Assembly: GCF_007362955.1 (NCBI RefSeq) | Contig: NZ_CP041696.1 | Coordinates: forward strand, 4,030,001 to 4,094,000 | Source of the DNA: Lysinibacillus fusiformis | Lineage (GTDB): Bacteria; Bacillota; Bacilli; Bacillales_A; Planococcaceae | DNA length: 64,000 bases | Reading direction: 5' to 3' | In this document: one piece after another, positions 35,563 through 45,016 of the stretch | Position numbering within the stretch: position 1 is the first letter of the stretch | Layout: every line of letters begins with the position of its first letter | Notes under the pieces: generated by a model | What the model saw: the letters and a program-made list of their open reading frames with translations, nothing else | Databases searched by the model: none | What the model was told of the DNA's origin: nothing | Translations under genes and position numbers: made by a program

Positions 35563-36278
35563 ATGAAGAAATGGATGATGCTCAGCTTTCTAGTTGTTTC
35601 ATTAGCCGGTTGTCAACCCGCGATATTCGGTGGGAGCCAGACCATTATTGATTGGGTCGATATTTTATTAAGTGGGATGGGGAAGACTATACTGCACTCT
35701 ATTCGGGCGTATTAGCGGATGAACAATATATCAGTAAAGAAATCGGCACGGTCAATTTTAAAGTGGCAGACAATGTGACGAATACATCGTATAAAACAAA
35801 GGATGGAGATGCCGCATTTCACGAAAAGGGCACGAGACTTTTTTCGATTGAAGGGCAAGAGGATTTATTAGCGGTCAAAGATGAAAGTGTGGTCAATGGG
35901 TATCGGGTATATTCTGCTAAAGAAGATACAGAAAATAAATGGGATTTTAACAATCTGCCTTTGGATAAAGTGCAGCACATTGAAATTTATTTAGCCTATA
36001 CACAAGAGGGGCCAAAACAGCTAGCAAATCTAAAAGATGACGAGGATATTGCTCGTTTTTTGGAACTATTATATTCGAGTGAAGAGAATCTAGCATTTCA
36101 ACCAAATACGACGAATGGAGATCCAATCTATTATGAAGTTGTGTTGTATACGGGTGAACCAATTGCGTATCAATATGGCGTGCAATTTGACGGAACTACG
36201 TATTATTGGCACCCATGGGAAACAGCTATTATAGCAGAAGACATAAAACAATTTATTCCTGAAACGCCGCGATATTAA
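35563..36278 (+). pseudogene. Lipoprotein gene broken by a frameshift and a stop
   Basis: ATG 35563 (with AAAAGGGGTGAGG upstream) encodes a lipoprotein signal peptide MKKWMMLSFLVVSLAGC. A base shift near 35615-35622 moves the continuing frame (DIRWEPDHY), which hits TGA at 35649-35651. It then runs on as 208 open codons (GRYFIKWDGEDYTALYSG to KQFIPETPRY). Correcting both lesions would give about a 238-residue lipoprotein of unknown function. It may still be expressed from an internal TTG at 35652, but then without export. Confidence 0.75.
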
Positions 36279-36515
36279 ATGAAAAAAGGGCTGTCCCAAA
36301 AAAACAGCTCCCTAATGATCTTTACTATAGCAAAGAATATATCGTATGCTCGTTTTTGTTCACATTTACTATGTCAGTTTTACTAGATTCTTTATCAAAT
36401 TTAAAGCAATCTATTGGTTGAAAAATATCAGGATGGAAATGAATATCATGTGTAATGGTTTGGTCAACAGAATGGATTACTTAGAAGGTGGGATGGACTT
36501 AGCACATGCAAATTA

Positions 36516-36653
36516 TTAATGAATATTTAATCTTTTTTTTAGTTCTTTCATCATTCGAAATGAAATAGGGCAATTTGGTCCGTACAAAGAAGCACTTGCT
36601 AGAAAAATTAATTCATTTGCTATTTTATTCTTCAACATAGCCGAGAACATCAT
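36516..36653 (-). CDS. Possible 45-residue small protein
   Basis: On the minus strand, ATG 36653 (a second ATG follows at once) with AGAAAGGAG upstream opens MMFSAMLKNKIANELIFLAS, then ASLYGPNCPISFRMMKELKK and RLNIH. There is no recognised family. The codon pattern and ribosome site are reasonable, but such frames also arise by chance in AT-rich DNA. The surrounding 36279-37216 shows no other gene. Confidence 0.35.
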   Translation of the reverse strand: MMFSAMLKNKIANELIFLASASLYGPNCPISFRMMKELKKRLNIH

Positions 36654-37216
36654 CTTTTAATTTCTCCTTTCTATTTAAAAAATATTGTAGTAATAAAGTA
36701 TCGAATGGTAATATCTGAATATACAGAATTTGTATAAAATTCAGAAAAATCTAAAAAGAAACTTGTATTAGGCTAGTGTTAAAAACTGTGAAGTATTAAT
36801 GATTGACTTCTCATAAGGGTCATTCTTAGAGTAATCCTTTTCCAATGAGTATCTGTACAATGGGTAATGATTTTGGGAGAATTCGTCCTCTTTCATCAAT
36901 CATATATACATAGTGTTGAGGCTTTTCAAATCGTTATCTGACTAATTATATTTTCAGAAACTTAATTAATCATTTGATTCATTTTATATTTCATTCACTT
37001 GGTCCAAGTGTGATAATGAGTCAATTTAACTATTGGCACTCATGAGTCATAAAAAAATATTCTTTAACACAATTTACTAAATAAGGGATTTTAAATATAC
37101 AGTTATATCCTAATAGCCCAATTTTTATACATAAACGTTTTATAAATGTATAATACTTTAACTGTATTCTATTATATTTTATCGTTTCTTCTATTAGTGG
37201 GGGAGATCATACTATT

Positions 37217-37402
37217 TTGGGATTGCATCCTTTCACGATTGTTTTATGTATAACTTCAGTAACCTTCATCTTTTGACTACTTGGTTTTGCAGGGGTTACG
37301 GACTGGCAAGGCATGTTACGCAGTGTTACGACGATAATTATAACTGTAGGATTATCAGTTTTTTTAATGTTCATTCTATTAGTAGGAAAACTATTAGAAT
37401 AG
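37217..37402 (+). pseudogene. Small two-TM membrane protein with in-frame TGA
   Basis: TTG 37217, with GGGGGAG about ten bases upstream, opens LGLHPFTIVLCITSVTFIF, a TGA (37274-37276), then LLGFAGVTDWQGMLRSVTTI and ITVGLSVFLMFILLVGKLLE, TAG at 37402. Two hydrophobic segments flank a polar turn and the frame stays coding-like after the stop. A single base change (GGA to TGA) explains it. Function unknown. Confidence 0.55.
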
Positions 37403-37554
37403 GTTGTTGACTGATCTATGTATTATGGGTAGCACTGGATAACAGCTATTATTACAGACAAAAACACAATTTATTTGGAGGGGCTGACCTAACAAGGTGG
37501 TCCCTTAGCTTTTCGGTGGAGGATAAAAAACCCCCCACTGATTGAAGCTTCCCT

Positions 37555-37944
37555 TTATAATTCTTTTACGACTGTATCTGCAAAGCGGTCGTGGGGAAGA
37601 ATTTCACCTTGTTGTTTTTCAAATGCTTTACGATTCTTCAAATAATCGAAAGTGCTTACTGTATCTCGGTAAGCGATACGCTTAAGTATTTGATCGGTAG
37701 ATAGCTTTGAACCGTCTTCATTTTCAAGAGTTAGTCCCACTTTCTTGTAACCAATCGTTTGTCCATTTTGGCGCAGCTGCGCGTATTCAAGGGACCACAT
37801 GACTACCATTGGTGTGACCAGGGCATGCACCGCTTCATTTTTTACTTTTTTTCGCAGGACATATTCTACACCAGCTGTCACTGCAGTAGAAACGGCCAAG
37901 TCAATCAAAAATGCCTTCGTTCGTTTTTTCGTAATCGCTTTCAC
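37555..37944 (-). CDS. RDD-family membrane protein (short)
   Basis: This 129-residue protein resembles the RDD family: KRTKAFLIDLAVSTAVTAGV at the start (the R and D pair of RDD), a second hydrophobic stretch ALVTPMVVMWSLEYA, then GQTIGYKKVGLTLENEDGSK and ILKRIAYRDTVSTF. Start GTG 37944 follows AAGAGGAGGAATTAAG; the longer frame to 38010 contains this site. RDD proteins are small membrane proteins, some linked to ion or compatible-solute transport; no role can be assigned here. Confidence 0.8.
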   Translation of the reverse strand: MKAITKKRTKAFLIDLAVSTAVTAGVEYVLRKKVKNEAVHALVTPMVVMWSLEYAQLRQNGQTIGYKKVGLTLENEDGSKLSTDQILKRIAYRDTVSTFDYLKNRKAFEKQQGEILPHDRFADTVVKEL

Positions 37945-38132
37945 CTTAATTCCTCCTCTTATTGCATTCGTCTCTAATAATACGGATAACAAAGCAAGAA
38001 GTTCCAACATATTGCTAGCAACTGAATATGCTATGTCAGCGCAAATTTAATAGTTGAGTGATGCCAGTTGCTATGTTACTTTTGTATAAAGTACTGAAAA
38101 TTACAATAATTCCTCTAGGAAGGCTGATGTAA

Positions 38133-38444
38133 ATGATTAGACATATAGTTATGTGGAACCATAAAGAAGATTTTACTGATGAAGAGAAGGCCATTCATGC
38201 GCAAAGGATAAAAAATGAATTGGAAAGCCTGACACAGATAATTGATGGTATTCTCTCGTTAAATGTCATGATAAATCCTTTAGCATCTAGTAATCGAGAA
38301 ATCATATTAAATAGTCTATTCGAGAGTGAAGATCACTTGCAAAAATATCAAATTCATCCTGAACATGAACGCGTAAGACAATTTGTAGTTTCAGTCGTGA
38401 AAGACAGAGTTTGTATTGATTTTCAGGTAGAGGAGGAACTTTGA
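38133..38444 (+). CDS. Dabb (dimeric alpha-beta barrel) stress-responsive protein
   Basis: This 103-residue protein begins MIRHIVMWNHKEDFTDEEK, the standard start of stress-responsive A/B-barrel (Dabb) proteins, and ends with HEHERVRQFVVSVVKDRVCI, then DFQVEE, their characteristic HP.H..v..f..pvv..r...D. It forms a homodimeric ferredoxin-like barrel. The ATG lies after CTAGGAAGG. Monocistronic. Confidence 0.88.
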   Translation: MIRHIVMWNHKEDFTDEEKAIHAQRIKNELESLTQIIDGILSLNVMINPLASSNREIILNSLFESEDHLQKYQIHPEHERVRQFVVSVVKDRVCIDFQVEEEL

Positions 38445-38450
38445 ACCGCT

Positions 38451-38748
38451 CACGACTGAAGTCACGAGTGTTGTCGTCGAATCCTTAAAATATGCTGTAA
38501 AGTACATATTCATAAGGGTTGTTACTAGCGATATTGCGATATTTATATTTTTTAATAACATTGAAACATCTTTTATGATCATTATTTTGTTCACTTTAAG
38601 TAAAATGGTTTTTTATACAAGTCTCTATTTTTCATATGTAAATGTTCGTACTAGCGATAGAAAAATAATAAAGAGGCTGGGACAAAAGAGAAAAGGTGTT
38701 AGATTGACTGCTGTCGATCTAACACTTTTTTGCTGTAAGCGCTGATGT
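38451..38748 (+). pseudogene. Possible remnant of a small membrane protein
   Basis: A frame without a start codon reads TEVTSVVVESLKYAVKYIFI, RVVTSDIAIFIFF and then TLSKMVFYTSLYFSYVNV, which loosely resembles DUF2061-type membrane proteins. It runs into the 71-bp repeat at 38670. This is too weak for a firm call. Confidence 0.25.
38670..38740 (+). repeat. 71-bp terminator-like repeat, forward copy
   Basis: AAAGAGGCTGGGACAAAAGA leads to a hairpin (GTGTTAGAT / ATCTAACAC) and a T run, ending GCTGTAAGC. A nearly identical copy lies inverted at 46608-46678. The GAGGCTGGGACA head is a common Firmicutes repeat. Confidence 0.85.
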
Positions 38749-38812
38749 CCGCTACGGCGGACGCTTTCCGGGGCGTGGCCTGAGCCTGTCGTCTCAGGCG
38801 TCACGCTAACAA
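38741..38812 (-). repeat. GC-rich Bacillaceae repeat, partial inverted copy
   Basis: GCTGATGTCCGCTACGGCGG followed by ACGCTTTCCGGGGCGTGGCC and TGAGCCTG matches the end of the repeat at 13593 and 18580 in reverse orientation. Confidence 0.5.
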
Positions 38813-38934
38813 AAAAATGATACCGTTTTTAAAAAATAGTCCGTCAGAAATTAATCCGAAAAATGCACCTCTAAAACCACTATACAATAAAACCAAATAT
38901 AGAGCCCGCCATATAAAACACTAGAGGGGAACAA

Positions 38935-39243
38935 ATGATTACGATAACATCCGATGCAGTCCATATATTCACCGAATCGTTAGATAACGGTATAACAATG
39001 CAATTTAATATGATCAAAGCTGTGAATAAGAAAAAGAATGCCAGTCATATTAACTCCTTTCACATCAGGCTCTATTGGCAGTCTTTAGGCCTTCATCATT
39101 GTCTTACCAGATAATGATTTGGAAGACTTTCTTCTAGCTCAAATTTACCGTGTGGACCAGAGTTTATTACTAGTTTTCCTTTTGCGCTTTTTCCTAGAAA
39201 AAATTTATGTTCATCTTATCAAAATTAGTGGGCATGGAGGTAG
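38935..39243 (+). pseudogene. Degenerate small gene remnant
   Basis: ATG 38935, with AGAGGGGAAC upstream, opens a 59-codon frame (MITITSDAVHIFTESLDNGI and on). Another frame then continues with FIIVLPDNDLEDFLLAQIYR, suggesting one longer gene broken by a shift near 39060 and a stop. No family recognised. Confidence 0.3.
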
Positions 39244-40206
39244 CTAAAAAGTGAAGGGCACTTCATGTTTAGTAGGGTAGGAAGCAATGGCCCCATGTTT
39301 TTCAGTTGATGTTGCGGCATAGCGGTTGGCGAATGTGAGCAGCGTAGTAGCAAATTGCTCACAAAAGGCTTGGAGTGTCGCTACTGTTATGTGCTTATCA
39401 AGCAAAATCGCTAAAACGGCTCCGATAAAGGCATCTCCTGCACCGGTTGTATCAATGGCATTCACGAGTGTAGCTGCTACTTTGACATTTTGCCGTTTCG
39501 TATAAAGGGTAGCGCCTTCTGCACCATGCGTAACAAAAATGACTTGTATCTTTCCATGGAATAATGCATGAACTGCTTGTTGTTCATCTTCTACATGTGT
39601 TAAGAACAATAGCTCCTCAATAGAAAGTTTGACGATATGGGCTTTCGGTAAAAATTCTACGACCGTTTTCCGACAGGCTTCGGCGTCATGCCAAAGAGCA
39701 AGGCGTATGTTCGGATCAAAAGACACGAGACAGCCAGTACGATGTGCTTGCTCAATCAATGCTACATGTGTTTGTTTCATCGGACTTGCCACTAAATTGA
39801 CCGAGCAAAAATGTAGGATATCGTGCGCTGTCAGCAAATTAGACGGCAATTGCTCTTGCCGATACAGTAAATCTGCTGCATGTCTGCGGTAAAATAAAAA
39901 GTCACGGTCTCCTTTGTCTGTCAAAGAAACAAAGGCAAGGCTTGTGTCACCTTCAATCGTTTGCGCAATATAGGTTGTTTCCACACCTGCACGCTTCACG
40001 TTTTCGATTAAAAAGTCACCAAATGCATCCTGCCCTACTTGAGAGAGTAGGGCAGCCTGTTGGCCAAGCTTGGCACAAACAGCTGCAACATTCGCAGGAG
40101 CGCCACCTGCATGCTTCGTAAAATGCTCGACTGAAGCAAGTGAACCGCTTTGTTTTGTTGGTGTAAAATCTATTAATAACTCACCAATGGTATAGAGCTT
40201 GCTCAT
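39244..40206 (-). CDS. PfkB-family sugar kinase, fructokinase-like
   Basis: This 320-residue ribokinase/PfkB-fold kinase starts with GELLIDFTPTKQ, has the first PfkB signature HAGGAPANVAAVCAKLG, and the second signature DTTGAGDAFIGAV (about 255-267), whose Asp is the catalytic base. The overall sequence fits fructokinases (ATP-dependent phosphorylation of fructose). The ATG follows AAGGAGGTTTTCC and lies 11 bp behind the EamA transporter stop, so the two are cotranscribed. Confidence 0.88.
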   Translation of the reverse strand: MSKLYTIGELLIDFTPTKQSGSLASVEHFTKHAGGAPANVAAVCAKLGQQAALLSQVGQDAFGDFLIENVKRAGVETTYIAQTIEGDTSLAFVSLTDKGDRDFLFYRRHAADLLYRQEQLPSNLLTAHDILHFCSVNLVASPMKQTHVALIEQAHRTGCLVSFDPNIRLALWHDAEACRKTVVEFLPKAHIVKLSIEELLFLTHVEDEQQAVHALFHGKIQVIFVTHGAEGATLYTKRQNVKVAATLVNAIDTTGAGDAFIGAVLAILLDKHITVATLQAFCEQFATTLLTFANRYAATSTEKHGAIASYPTKHEVPFTF

Positions 40207-40217
40207 GGAAAACCTCC

Positions 40218-41096
40218 TTATTCACGACTGGTAACTCTAGGTTTTGGTATATAAACGGTGTAAATAATACCACCAAAAACAAGCAAAATGCCAACTGTTT
40301 GCAGCAGGCTCGGCATAAAATCAAGGAACAGCATATCTAGTAAAATAGCGACAACTGGATCTACAAATACTAAGACCGACACCAAAATCGTGGAGAGGCT
40401 ACGAATACTATCAAAAAATAAATAATAGACAAAACCTGTATGGATAAAGCCAGTGCCTAATATATAGAGCCAGTTCGTTGTAGTTAAACCCTCAAATAAT
40501 GAAAAATCCACAAAAGGTAGCAGCATGACGATCCCAACAGCCGTTTGTACATACGTTAATGCATAGGAGCTAAGATTTGTAATGGTTCTGCTTGTGAGCA
40601 TTGTAAACGCATAAAACAATGCAGACAGTAGCGCCCAAACAAAACCGGACTGCATAAACTCAGACAGCGAAATAAAGTTATTTAAACCTATGATGAAAAT
40701 ACTGCCAATAAAACATGTCAACGTTGCGAGAAGGGCACGTACCGTCATCTTTTCTTTTAAGAACAATGCCCCGAAAATTAACACAAAAATCGGCGCTATA
40801 TTATAGATGGAAATGGCAATAGAAATGGACATCTCTTCAAATGCTTTAAATAAGAATACCCAGTTTAAGACGATAAAAACGCCACATATAAGCGTGCGCA
40901 CTATCTCTTTTTTCTCCCATTTTTCAGTTTTATGGCCACCGGTTGCGAGCCACATCCCTCCGATAAAGAGGGTAGCGCAAATACAACGGATAAAGACGAG
41001 CTCCAATGCTGGGACCCCAGTATGTATAGTGAAAAAACCAATAGAACCAAAAATGGCCATCGATACAGTCAATTTGATGATTGCTGAAACGTTCAT
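40218..41096 (-). CDS. EamA/DMT-superfamily transporter
   Basis: This 292-residue protein has ten predicted membrane helices in two repeated EamA halves. Recognisable pieces are FIRCICATLFIGGMWLATG, SIAISIYNIAPIFVLIFGAL with FLKEKMTVRA, and the second-half VFVDPVVAILLDMLFL. Such carriers usually export metabolites or amino acids. Substrate unknown; linkage to a sugar kinase is suggestive only. The ATG follows AGAAAGAAGG. Confidence 0.85.
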   Translation of the reverse strand: MNVSAIIKLTVSMAIFGSIGFFTIHTGVPALELVFIRCICATLFIGGMWLATGGHKTEKWEKKEIVRTLICGVFIVLNWVFLFKAFEEMSISIAISIYNIAPIFVLIFGALFLKEKMTVRALLATLTCFIGSIFIIGLNNFISLSEFMQSGFVWALLSALFYAFTMLTSRTITNLSSYALTYVQTAVGIVMLLPFVDFSLFEGLTTTNWLYILGTGFIHTGFVYYLFFDSIRSLSTILVSVLVFVDPVVAILLDMLFLDFMPSLLQTVGILLVFGGIIYTVYIPKPRVTSRE

Positions 41097-41266
41097 ATTA
41101 ACCTTCTTTCTGTAAGTAATAGTTTTCTTACCAAAGATTAGGTAATCGCACCCTGTACACGGGTAGAATCACATATCGTTTTGGTGGAGCCCTCGACAGC
41201 TCAGCATAAACCTCAATCGAGCGCATTACCTTGTAAAATCAAGTTTTGTTCTTGTTAAAGAAAGAA

Positions 41267-41296
41267 AGCCGACAGCGTATGCCAACTGTCGGCTTC
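41267..41296 (-). terminator. Terminator of proBA
   Basis: GAAGCCGACAG pairs with CTGTCGGCTTTC on the minus strand and is followed by a T-rich tail, 19 bp after the proA stop. Confidence 0.85.
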
Positions 41297-41314
41297 ACAT
41301 AAAATATGGTTCTT

Positions 41315-42565
41315 TTATTCTCTAATTTGTCCGTCACCATGTACGAAATATTTTGTAGAGGTTAACGCAGGTAATCCCATTGGTCCGCGTGCGTGTAATT
41401 TTTGCGTACTGATACCGATTTCAGCCCCGTAGCCGAATTCAAAGCCGTCTGTGAAGCGAGTGGAGGCATTGTGATAGACAGCTGCTGCATCCACACTATT
41501 TAAAAAGGTATCGGCTACTAATTGCTCTTCTGTAATGATAGCTTCAGAGTGATTCGTCCCGTATTTATTGATGTGTTCGATCGCTTCAAAGACGTTTTCA
41601 ACGAGTTTCACACTTATTGTTAAATCTAAATATTCTGTTCCATAATCTTCTTCAGTCGATTGTTGTGCGAAATCAACGGCTGCACAAACTGTTTCATCGC
41701 CAATGATGGTTACACCTGCATGATGAAGGGCCGTTAGTAACTGCGTGCCGTATTCATTAAACCACACAGGATGGATCAGTAAACTTTCTGCGGCATTACA
41801 AACAGAAGGGCGTTGCGTTTTCGCATTGATACAAATTCTTTCTGTTTTTATGTAATCGGCTGTTTGATCTACATAAATATGGCAATTACCAGCGCCTGTT
41901 TCTAGCACGGGTACAGAGGCCTCATTTACAACTAAATCGATGAGTGCTTTCCCGCCACGAGGAATTAGCACATCTAGGTATTCTTTTAGATGGAACAATT
42001 CCTTGGCCGTTTCACGATTCGTATCCTCGATTAATTGCACAGCATCGACGGGGATAGACGTTTTTTCAAGGGCGCGGTGGATACTTGCCACAAGTGCCAC
42101 ATTCGAAAATTTAGCAGAAGAGCTGCCACGTAAAATGACTGCATTGCCAGTTTTTAGTGATAACGTTGCAGCATCGATGGTAACATTCGGACGTGCCTCA
42201 TAAATCATACCGATAACACCTAGTGGGACCATTCGTTTTTCAATTAGCAGGCCATTATCTTTTTCAATGCGCTCAAGGAGTTGACCTACTGGATCATCTA
42301 ATTTTACTAGCAACTCGATTGCAGTTGCCATTGCCTCGATACGCTCTTTGTTCAGCATAATGCGGTCTAGTGTAGAAGCGGGCATGCCTTTTTCTTTGCC
42401 CATTGCTATATCCTTTGCATTTTCAGCGATTAAATCGTCCTGATCAAGCACCAATTGCTCAGCAATTTTTGTCAGAGCGATATTTTTTTCGCATGTTGTT
42501 TTAATATTTAATATATAACTTGCGGCTTTTGCCAGCTTTCCTTTGCGTTGTACTTCACTTGTCAT
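41315..42565 (-). CDS. proA: Gamma-glutamyl phosphate reductase
   Basis: This 416-residue cytosolic enzyme reduces gamma-glutamyl phosphate with NADPH to glutamate semialdehyde, the second step of proline synthesis. Clear ProA features are [33 protein letters not shown], and the catalytic cysteine segment [17 protein letters not shown] (usual form [12 protein letters not shown]). The C-terminal [15 protein letters not shown] is diagnostic. The ATG has AGGGAGGAA upstream and lies 12 bp after proB, in a T-box-controlled operon. Confidence 0.97.
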   Translation of the reverse strand: MTSEVQRKGKLAKAASYILNIKTTCEKNIALTKIAEQLVLDQDDLIAENAKDIAMGKEKGMPASTLDRIMLNKERIEAMATAIELLVKLDDPVGQLLERIEKDNGLLIEKRMVPLGVIGMIYEARPNVTIDAATLSLKTGNAVILRGSSSAKFSNVALVASIHRALEKTSIPVDAVQLIEDTNRETAKELFHLKEYLDVLIPRGGKALIDLVVNEASVPVLETGAGNCHIYVDQTADYIKTERICINAKTQRPSVCNAAESLLIHPVWFNEYGTQLLTALHHAGVTIIGDETVCAAVDFAQQSTEEDYGTEYLDLTISVKLVENVFEAIEHINKYGTNHSEAIITEEQLVADTFLNSVDAAAVYHNASTRFTDGFEFGYGAEIGISTQKLHARGPMGLPALTSTKYFVHGDGQIRE

Positions 42566-42577
42566 AAAAATTCCTCC

Positions 42578-43672
42578 CTAATTGGTTTGCGTTTTTAGCC
42601 ATTTATCTCGGTGAATCACTTCAATTGGGTATTTCGTTAACTCATCCGTACGTTTACCCATCGCATGTGCTAGTTCGAGGGATGAATACAAGACTTCACC
42701 ACGTCCAAGTAACCCATTTTCACTGTACACCTCAACCACGTCTCCATATTCGAAATCACCTTCGACGCGAAATACTCCTGCTGGTAACAAACTTTTGCCG
42801 TTAGCTAACAGAGCGTGTTCGGCACCGCTATCTATAAAAATTTTACCAGAAACTTCCGTAAGTGCAATCCACTGTTTATTATTCGTTAATACAGCTAGTG
42901 CATCATGCTCCACGTATGTGCCATCTCCATGGCCATCCATGATATCGACAAGTTTACGCGCTCCATGACCAGTACCTATAAACACCTTGACGCCTGCATT
43001 TAAGGCTGAGCGAGCTGCCAATAATTTAGATTCCATACCACCAGTACCGACCTTAGAGCCCGCACCATCTGCAAAGCCTAGCATTTCATCGGTTACTTCT
43101 GTCAAACGATCAATGCGCTGCGCATGAGGGTCTTTATTCGGATTCGCATTATATAAACCATTAATATCAGTCAGGATAATGAGTTGGTCTGCATGGACAA
43201 GTCCACTAACAAGAGCTGACAGCATATCATTATCACCAAACGTTAATTCACTGACCGACACCGTATCATTTTCGTTTATGATGGGGAGCATAGAGCGCTC
43301 TAATAGTTCCTCAAATGTGGCATAGGCATTTTTATAGCGTTCCTTTTTTGAAAAATCAGTACGTGTCAATAAAATTTGAGCAGGCACGATATCATAAATG
43401 CTAAATAACGCATGATAGGTTTGAATAAGAAGGCTTTGACCCACAGCAGCTGCAGCCTGTTTGCCCTTGACGGTCACGGGACGAGAGGGATAACCCAGGT
43501 GTTTAAAGCCCGCCGCAACTGCACCAGATGATACAAGCAGTACTTCATGACCGTATTTTTTTAATTCTGCAATCGCCTGGACATGATCCATTAAACGCAC
43601 CTTATCAATCTCACCTTTTGCATTTGTTAAGGAGCTGCTACCAATTTTTACAACAATTCTCTTTCTTTCCAT
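42578..43672 (-). CDS. proB: Glutamate 5-kinase
   Basis: This 364-residue enzyme phosphorylates glutamate with ATP as the first step of proline synthesis. The amino-acid-kinase domain starts [16 protein letters not shown], with [47 protein letters not shown] and [12 protein letters not shown]; the C-terminal PUA domain begins about residue 275. Start: ATG 43672 follows CAGGAGGAATTGTG; a GTG lies one codon upstream. Length is normal for Bacillaceae. The nucleotides between the T-box terminator and this start contain a tandem duplication. Confidence 0.97.
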   Translation of the reverse strand: MERKRIVVKIGSSSLTNAKGEIDKVRLMDHVQAIAELKKYGHEVLLVSSGAVAAGFKHLGYPSRPVTVKGKQAAAAVGQSLLIQTYHALFSIYDIVPAQILLTRTDFSKKERYKNAYATFEELLERSMLPIINENDTVSVSELTFGDNDMLSALVSGLVHADQLIILTDINGLYNANPNKDPHAQRIDRLTEVTDEMLGFADGAGSKVGTGGMESKLLAARSALNAGVKVFIGTGHGARKLVDIMDGHGDGTYVEHDALAVLTNNKQWIALTEVSGKIFIDSGAEHALLANGKSLLPAGVFRVEGDFEYGDVVEVYSENGLLGRGEVLYSSLELAHAMGKRTDELTKYPIEVIHRDKWLKTQTN

Positions 43673-43698
43673 CACAATTCCTCCTGTTCACCAATTAT

Positions 43699-43925
43699 GG
43701 GATAGTGAAACTTCAAGTAGTGGGTCTCTTCATCGCCACTACTTGCTAGTTGAACCAACCTCGTAAGCAGCATTGCACTATAAAGGTGGCAACTTACTGA
43801 CCGTTAATACGGGATAAAGTGAAACTTCAAGTAGTGGGTTCTCTTCATCGCCACTACTTGCTAGTTGAACCAACCTCGCTAGCAGCATTGCACTATAAAG
43901 GTGGCAACTTACTGACCGTTAATAC
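43699..43925 (-). repeat. Tandem duplication (112 and 115 bp) with hairpins in the proBA leader
   Basis: 43699-43810 and 43811-43925 are nearly identical, each starting GGGATA and differing by a few bases and small indels. Each carries a 10-bp stem (CAAGTAGTGG / CCACTACTTG) and the text TAGTTGAACCAACCTCG. The repeats lie in the transcript between the T-box terminator and proB. Confidence 0.92.
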
Positions 43926-43930
43926 GGGAT

Positions 43931-44200
43931 AAAATAAAAAAACCCTTCCGTCCTAGAAATTAGGACGAAAAGGTTTGCTTTCCGTGGTACCACCTACATT
44001 GAATGCCCATAGACATTCCACTTTCCTCATAACGCTTGAGACTGCGCCTAGTTTGGCTAGGACGTTTTACGAAGTAGGTTCTTTAGTCTTACTTGTGCAA
44101 TACCTTGCAGCCGATGGGCATCGCTCTCTTATCAAGCAGTATCTAATTACTAGTCTTCGTACGCTTTTTATAGTAATTGAATAAAGAATGCACTACTTCT
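43931..44200 (-). ncRNA. T-box riboswitch controlling proBA (tRNA-Pro sensing expected)
   Basis: On the minus strand the conserved T-box reads GTAGGTGGTACCACGGAA (about 43980-43997). It is followed by a terminator (CCTTTTCGTCCTA pairing with TAGGACGGAAGG, then seven T). Upstream is a Stem I region with GAAGACTAGTA (AGTA motif) and a GATGCCCATCGGCTG loop part. A GAACCTAC segment could hold the CCU proline specifier; I did not fold it. Uncharged tRNA-Pro would stabilise the antiterminator and permit proBA expression, as known for Bacillus proBA. Confidence 0.9.
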
Positions 44201-44264
44201 GTGTGTCTGTCAAGCTGAAAAGGAAAGTTGATAGAAAGTTGTGAATAAATAACGAGGTTCAAGA

Positions 44265-44648
44265 CTATTTAAACCACCAAATTGCGATGAACAACGGGAG
44301 CATTGCCAAAATCATCACAAAGAAGCTCCATAAAATTTGCTTTCCCGTCGTCATATTTTTCGGTTTGATGCTAAGTCGTTCGTATAATTGGTTGATCGCA
44401 CGTTGTTCTTTTGCATATAACATGGATTGAAACTCGTCGTAATCCTGAATATAGGTAGATGGGGGTCTTGGACTGAACCGCAATTTCCGAATGTCCTCGG
44501 TAATTTCTTTGTCGCCCATCCAATAAGTAATGACAGGTGCTAAACCAGAAGTTTGAACAGCCCGAACGTCGATTTCGTGTGTCTTCATTTTATAACAGAC
44601 GTCACCATGTTCGTTTTCAAACTCTTTTACAATATCACTCACTGCCAC
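44265..44648 (-). CDS. Hypothetical protein with C-terminal membrane anchor
   Basis: This 127-residue protein is not recognised. The soluble N-terminal part (VKEFENEHGDVCYKMKTHEI and so on) is followed by a single hydrophobic helix at the very end (QILWSFFVMILAMLPLFIAI then WWFK), a tail-anchor layout. Start is GTG 44648 after AGAGGTG. Monocistronic, just upstream of the proBA T-box on the same strand. Confidence 0.65.
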   Translation of the reverse strand: MAVSDIVKEFENEHGDVCYKMKTHEIDVRAVQTSGLAPVITYWMGDKEITEDIRKLRFSPRPPSTYIQDYDEFQSMLYAKEQRAINQLYERLSIKPKNMTTGKQILWSFFVMILAMLPLFIAIWWFK

Positions 44649-44966
44649 TGACGATCACCTCTTTCTAAAAACAATGCAGATAAATACATGTCGTTAATCT
44701 CTATTATAATGTATCGAAAGAGAAAAGTGTTGCGTAAACGAGCATAATTGTCTGAATGAATAGGGTGGTAATTTACTGAGAGGAATTTTATCGACGCTAC
44801 AATCTTAATACATAAAAGGTTGACGCCAACACCGTACATAATTCATATGTAGCTGACATTGTCCTTTGCATATACAAAAAAATTGTGAATAAGGACGAAA
44901 AGTGCTTAAATAAAGTCATAAACTTACATATTAAGGAGACAAGTTCATGTAGTATAATTGAAATTA

Positions 44967-44985
44967 AACTATTATAATAATAGTT
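44967..44985. promoter_or_regulatory. Palindrome at the promoter of the LysE-type gene
   Basis: AACTATTA-TAA-TAATAGTT is an 8-bp inverted repeat just upstream of the ribosome site of the transporter gene, close to a TATAAT at 44953. It may be an operator. The remaining gap 44649-45016 shows no gene. Confidence 0.35.
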
Positions 44986-45016
44986 CTTTTATAAGAAAAT
45001 GAGAGAAGGGGAAATT

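Noticed and set aside
43975..44184. 69-aa ORF antisense to the T-box
   Set aside because: The T-box RNA explains this sequence; the ORF has no ribosome site.
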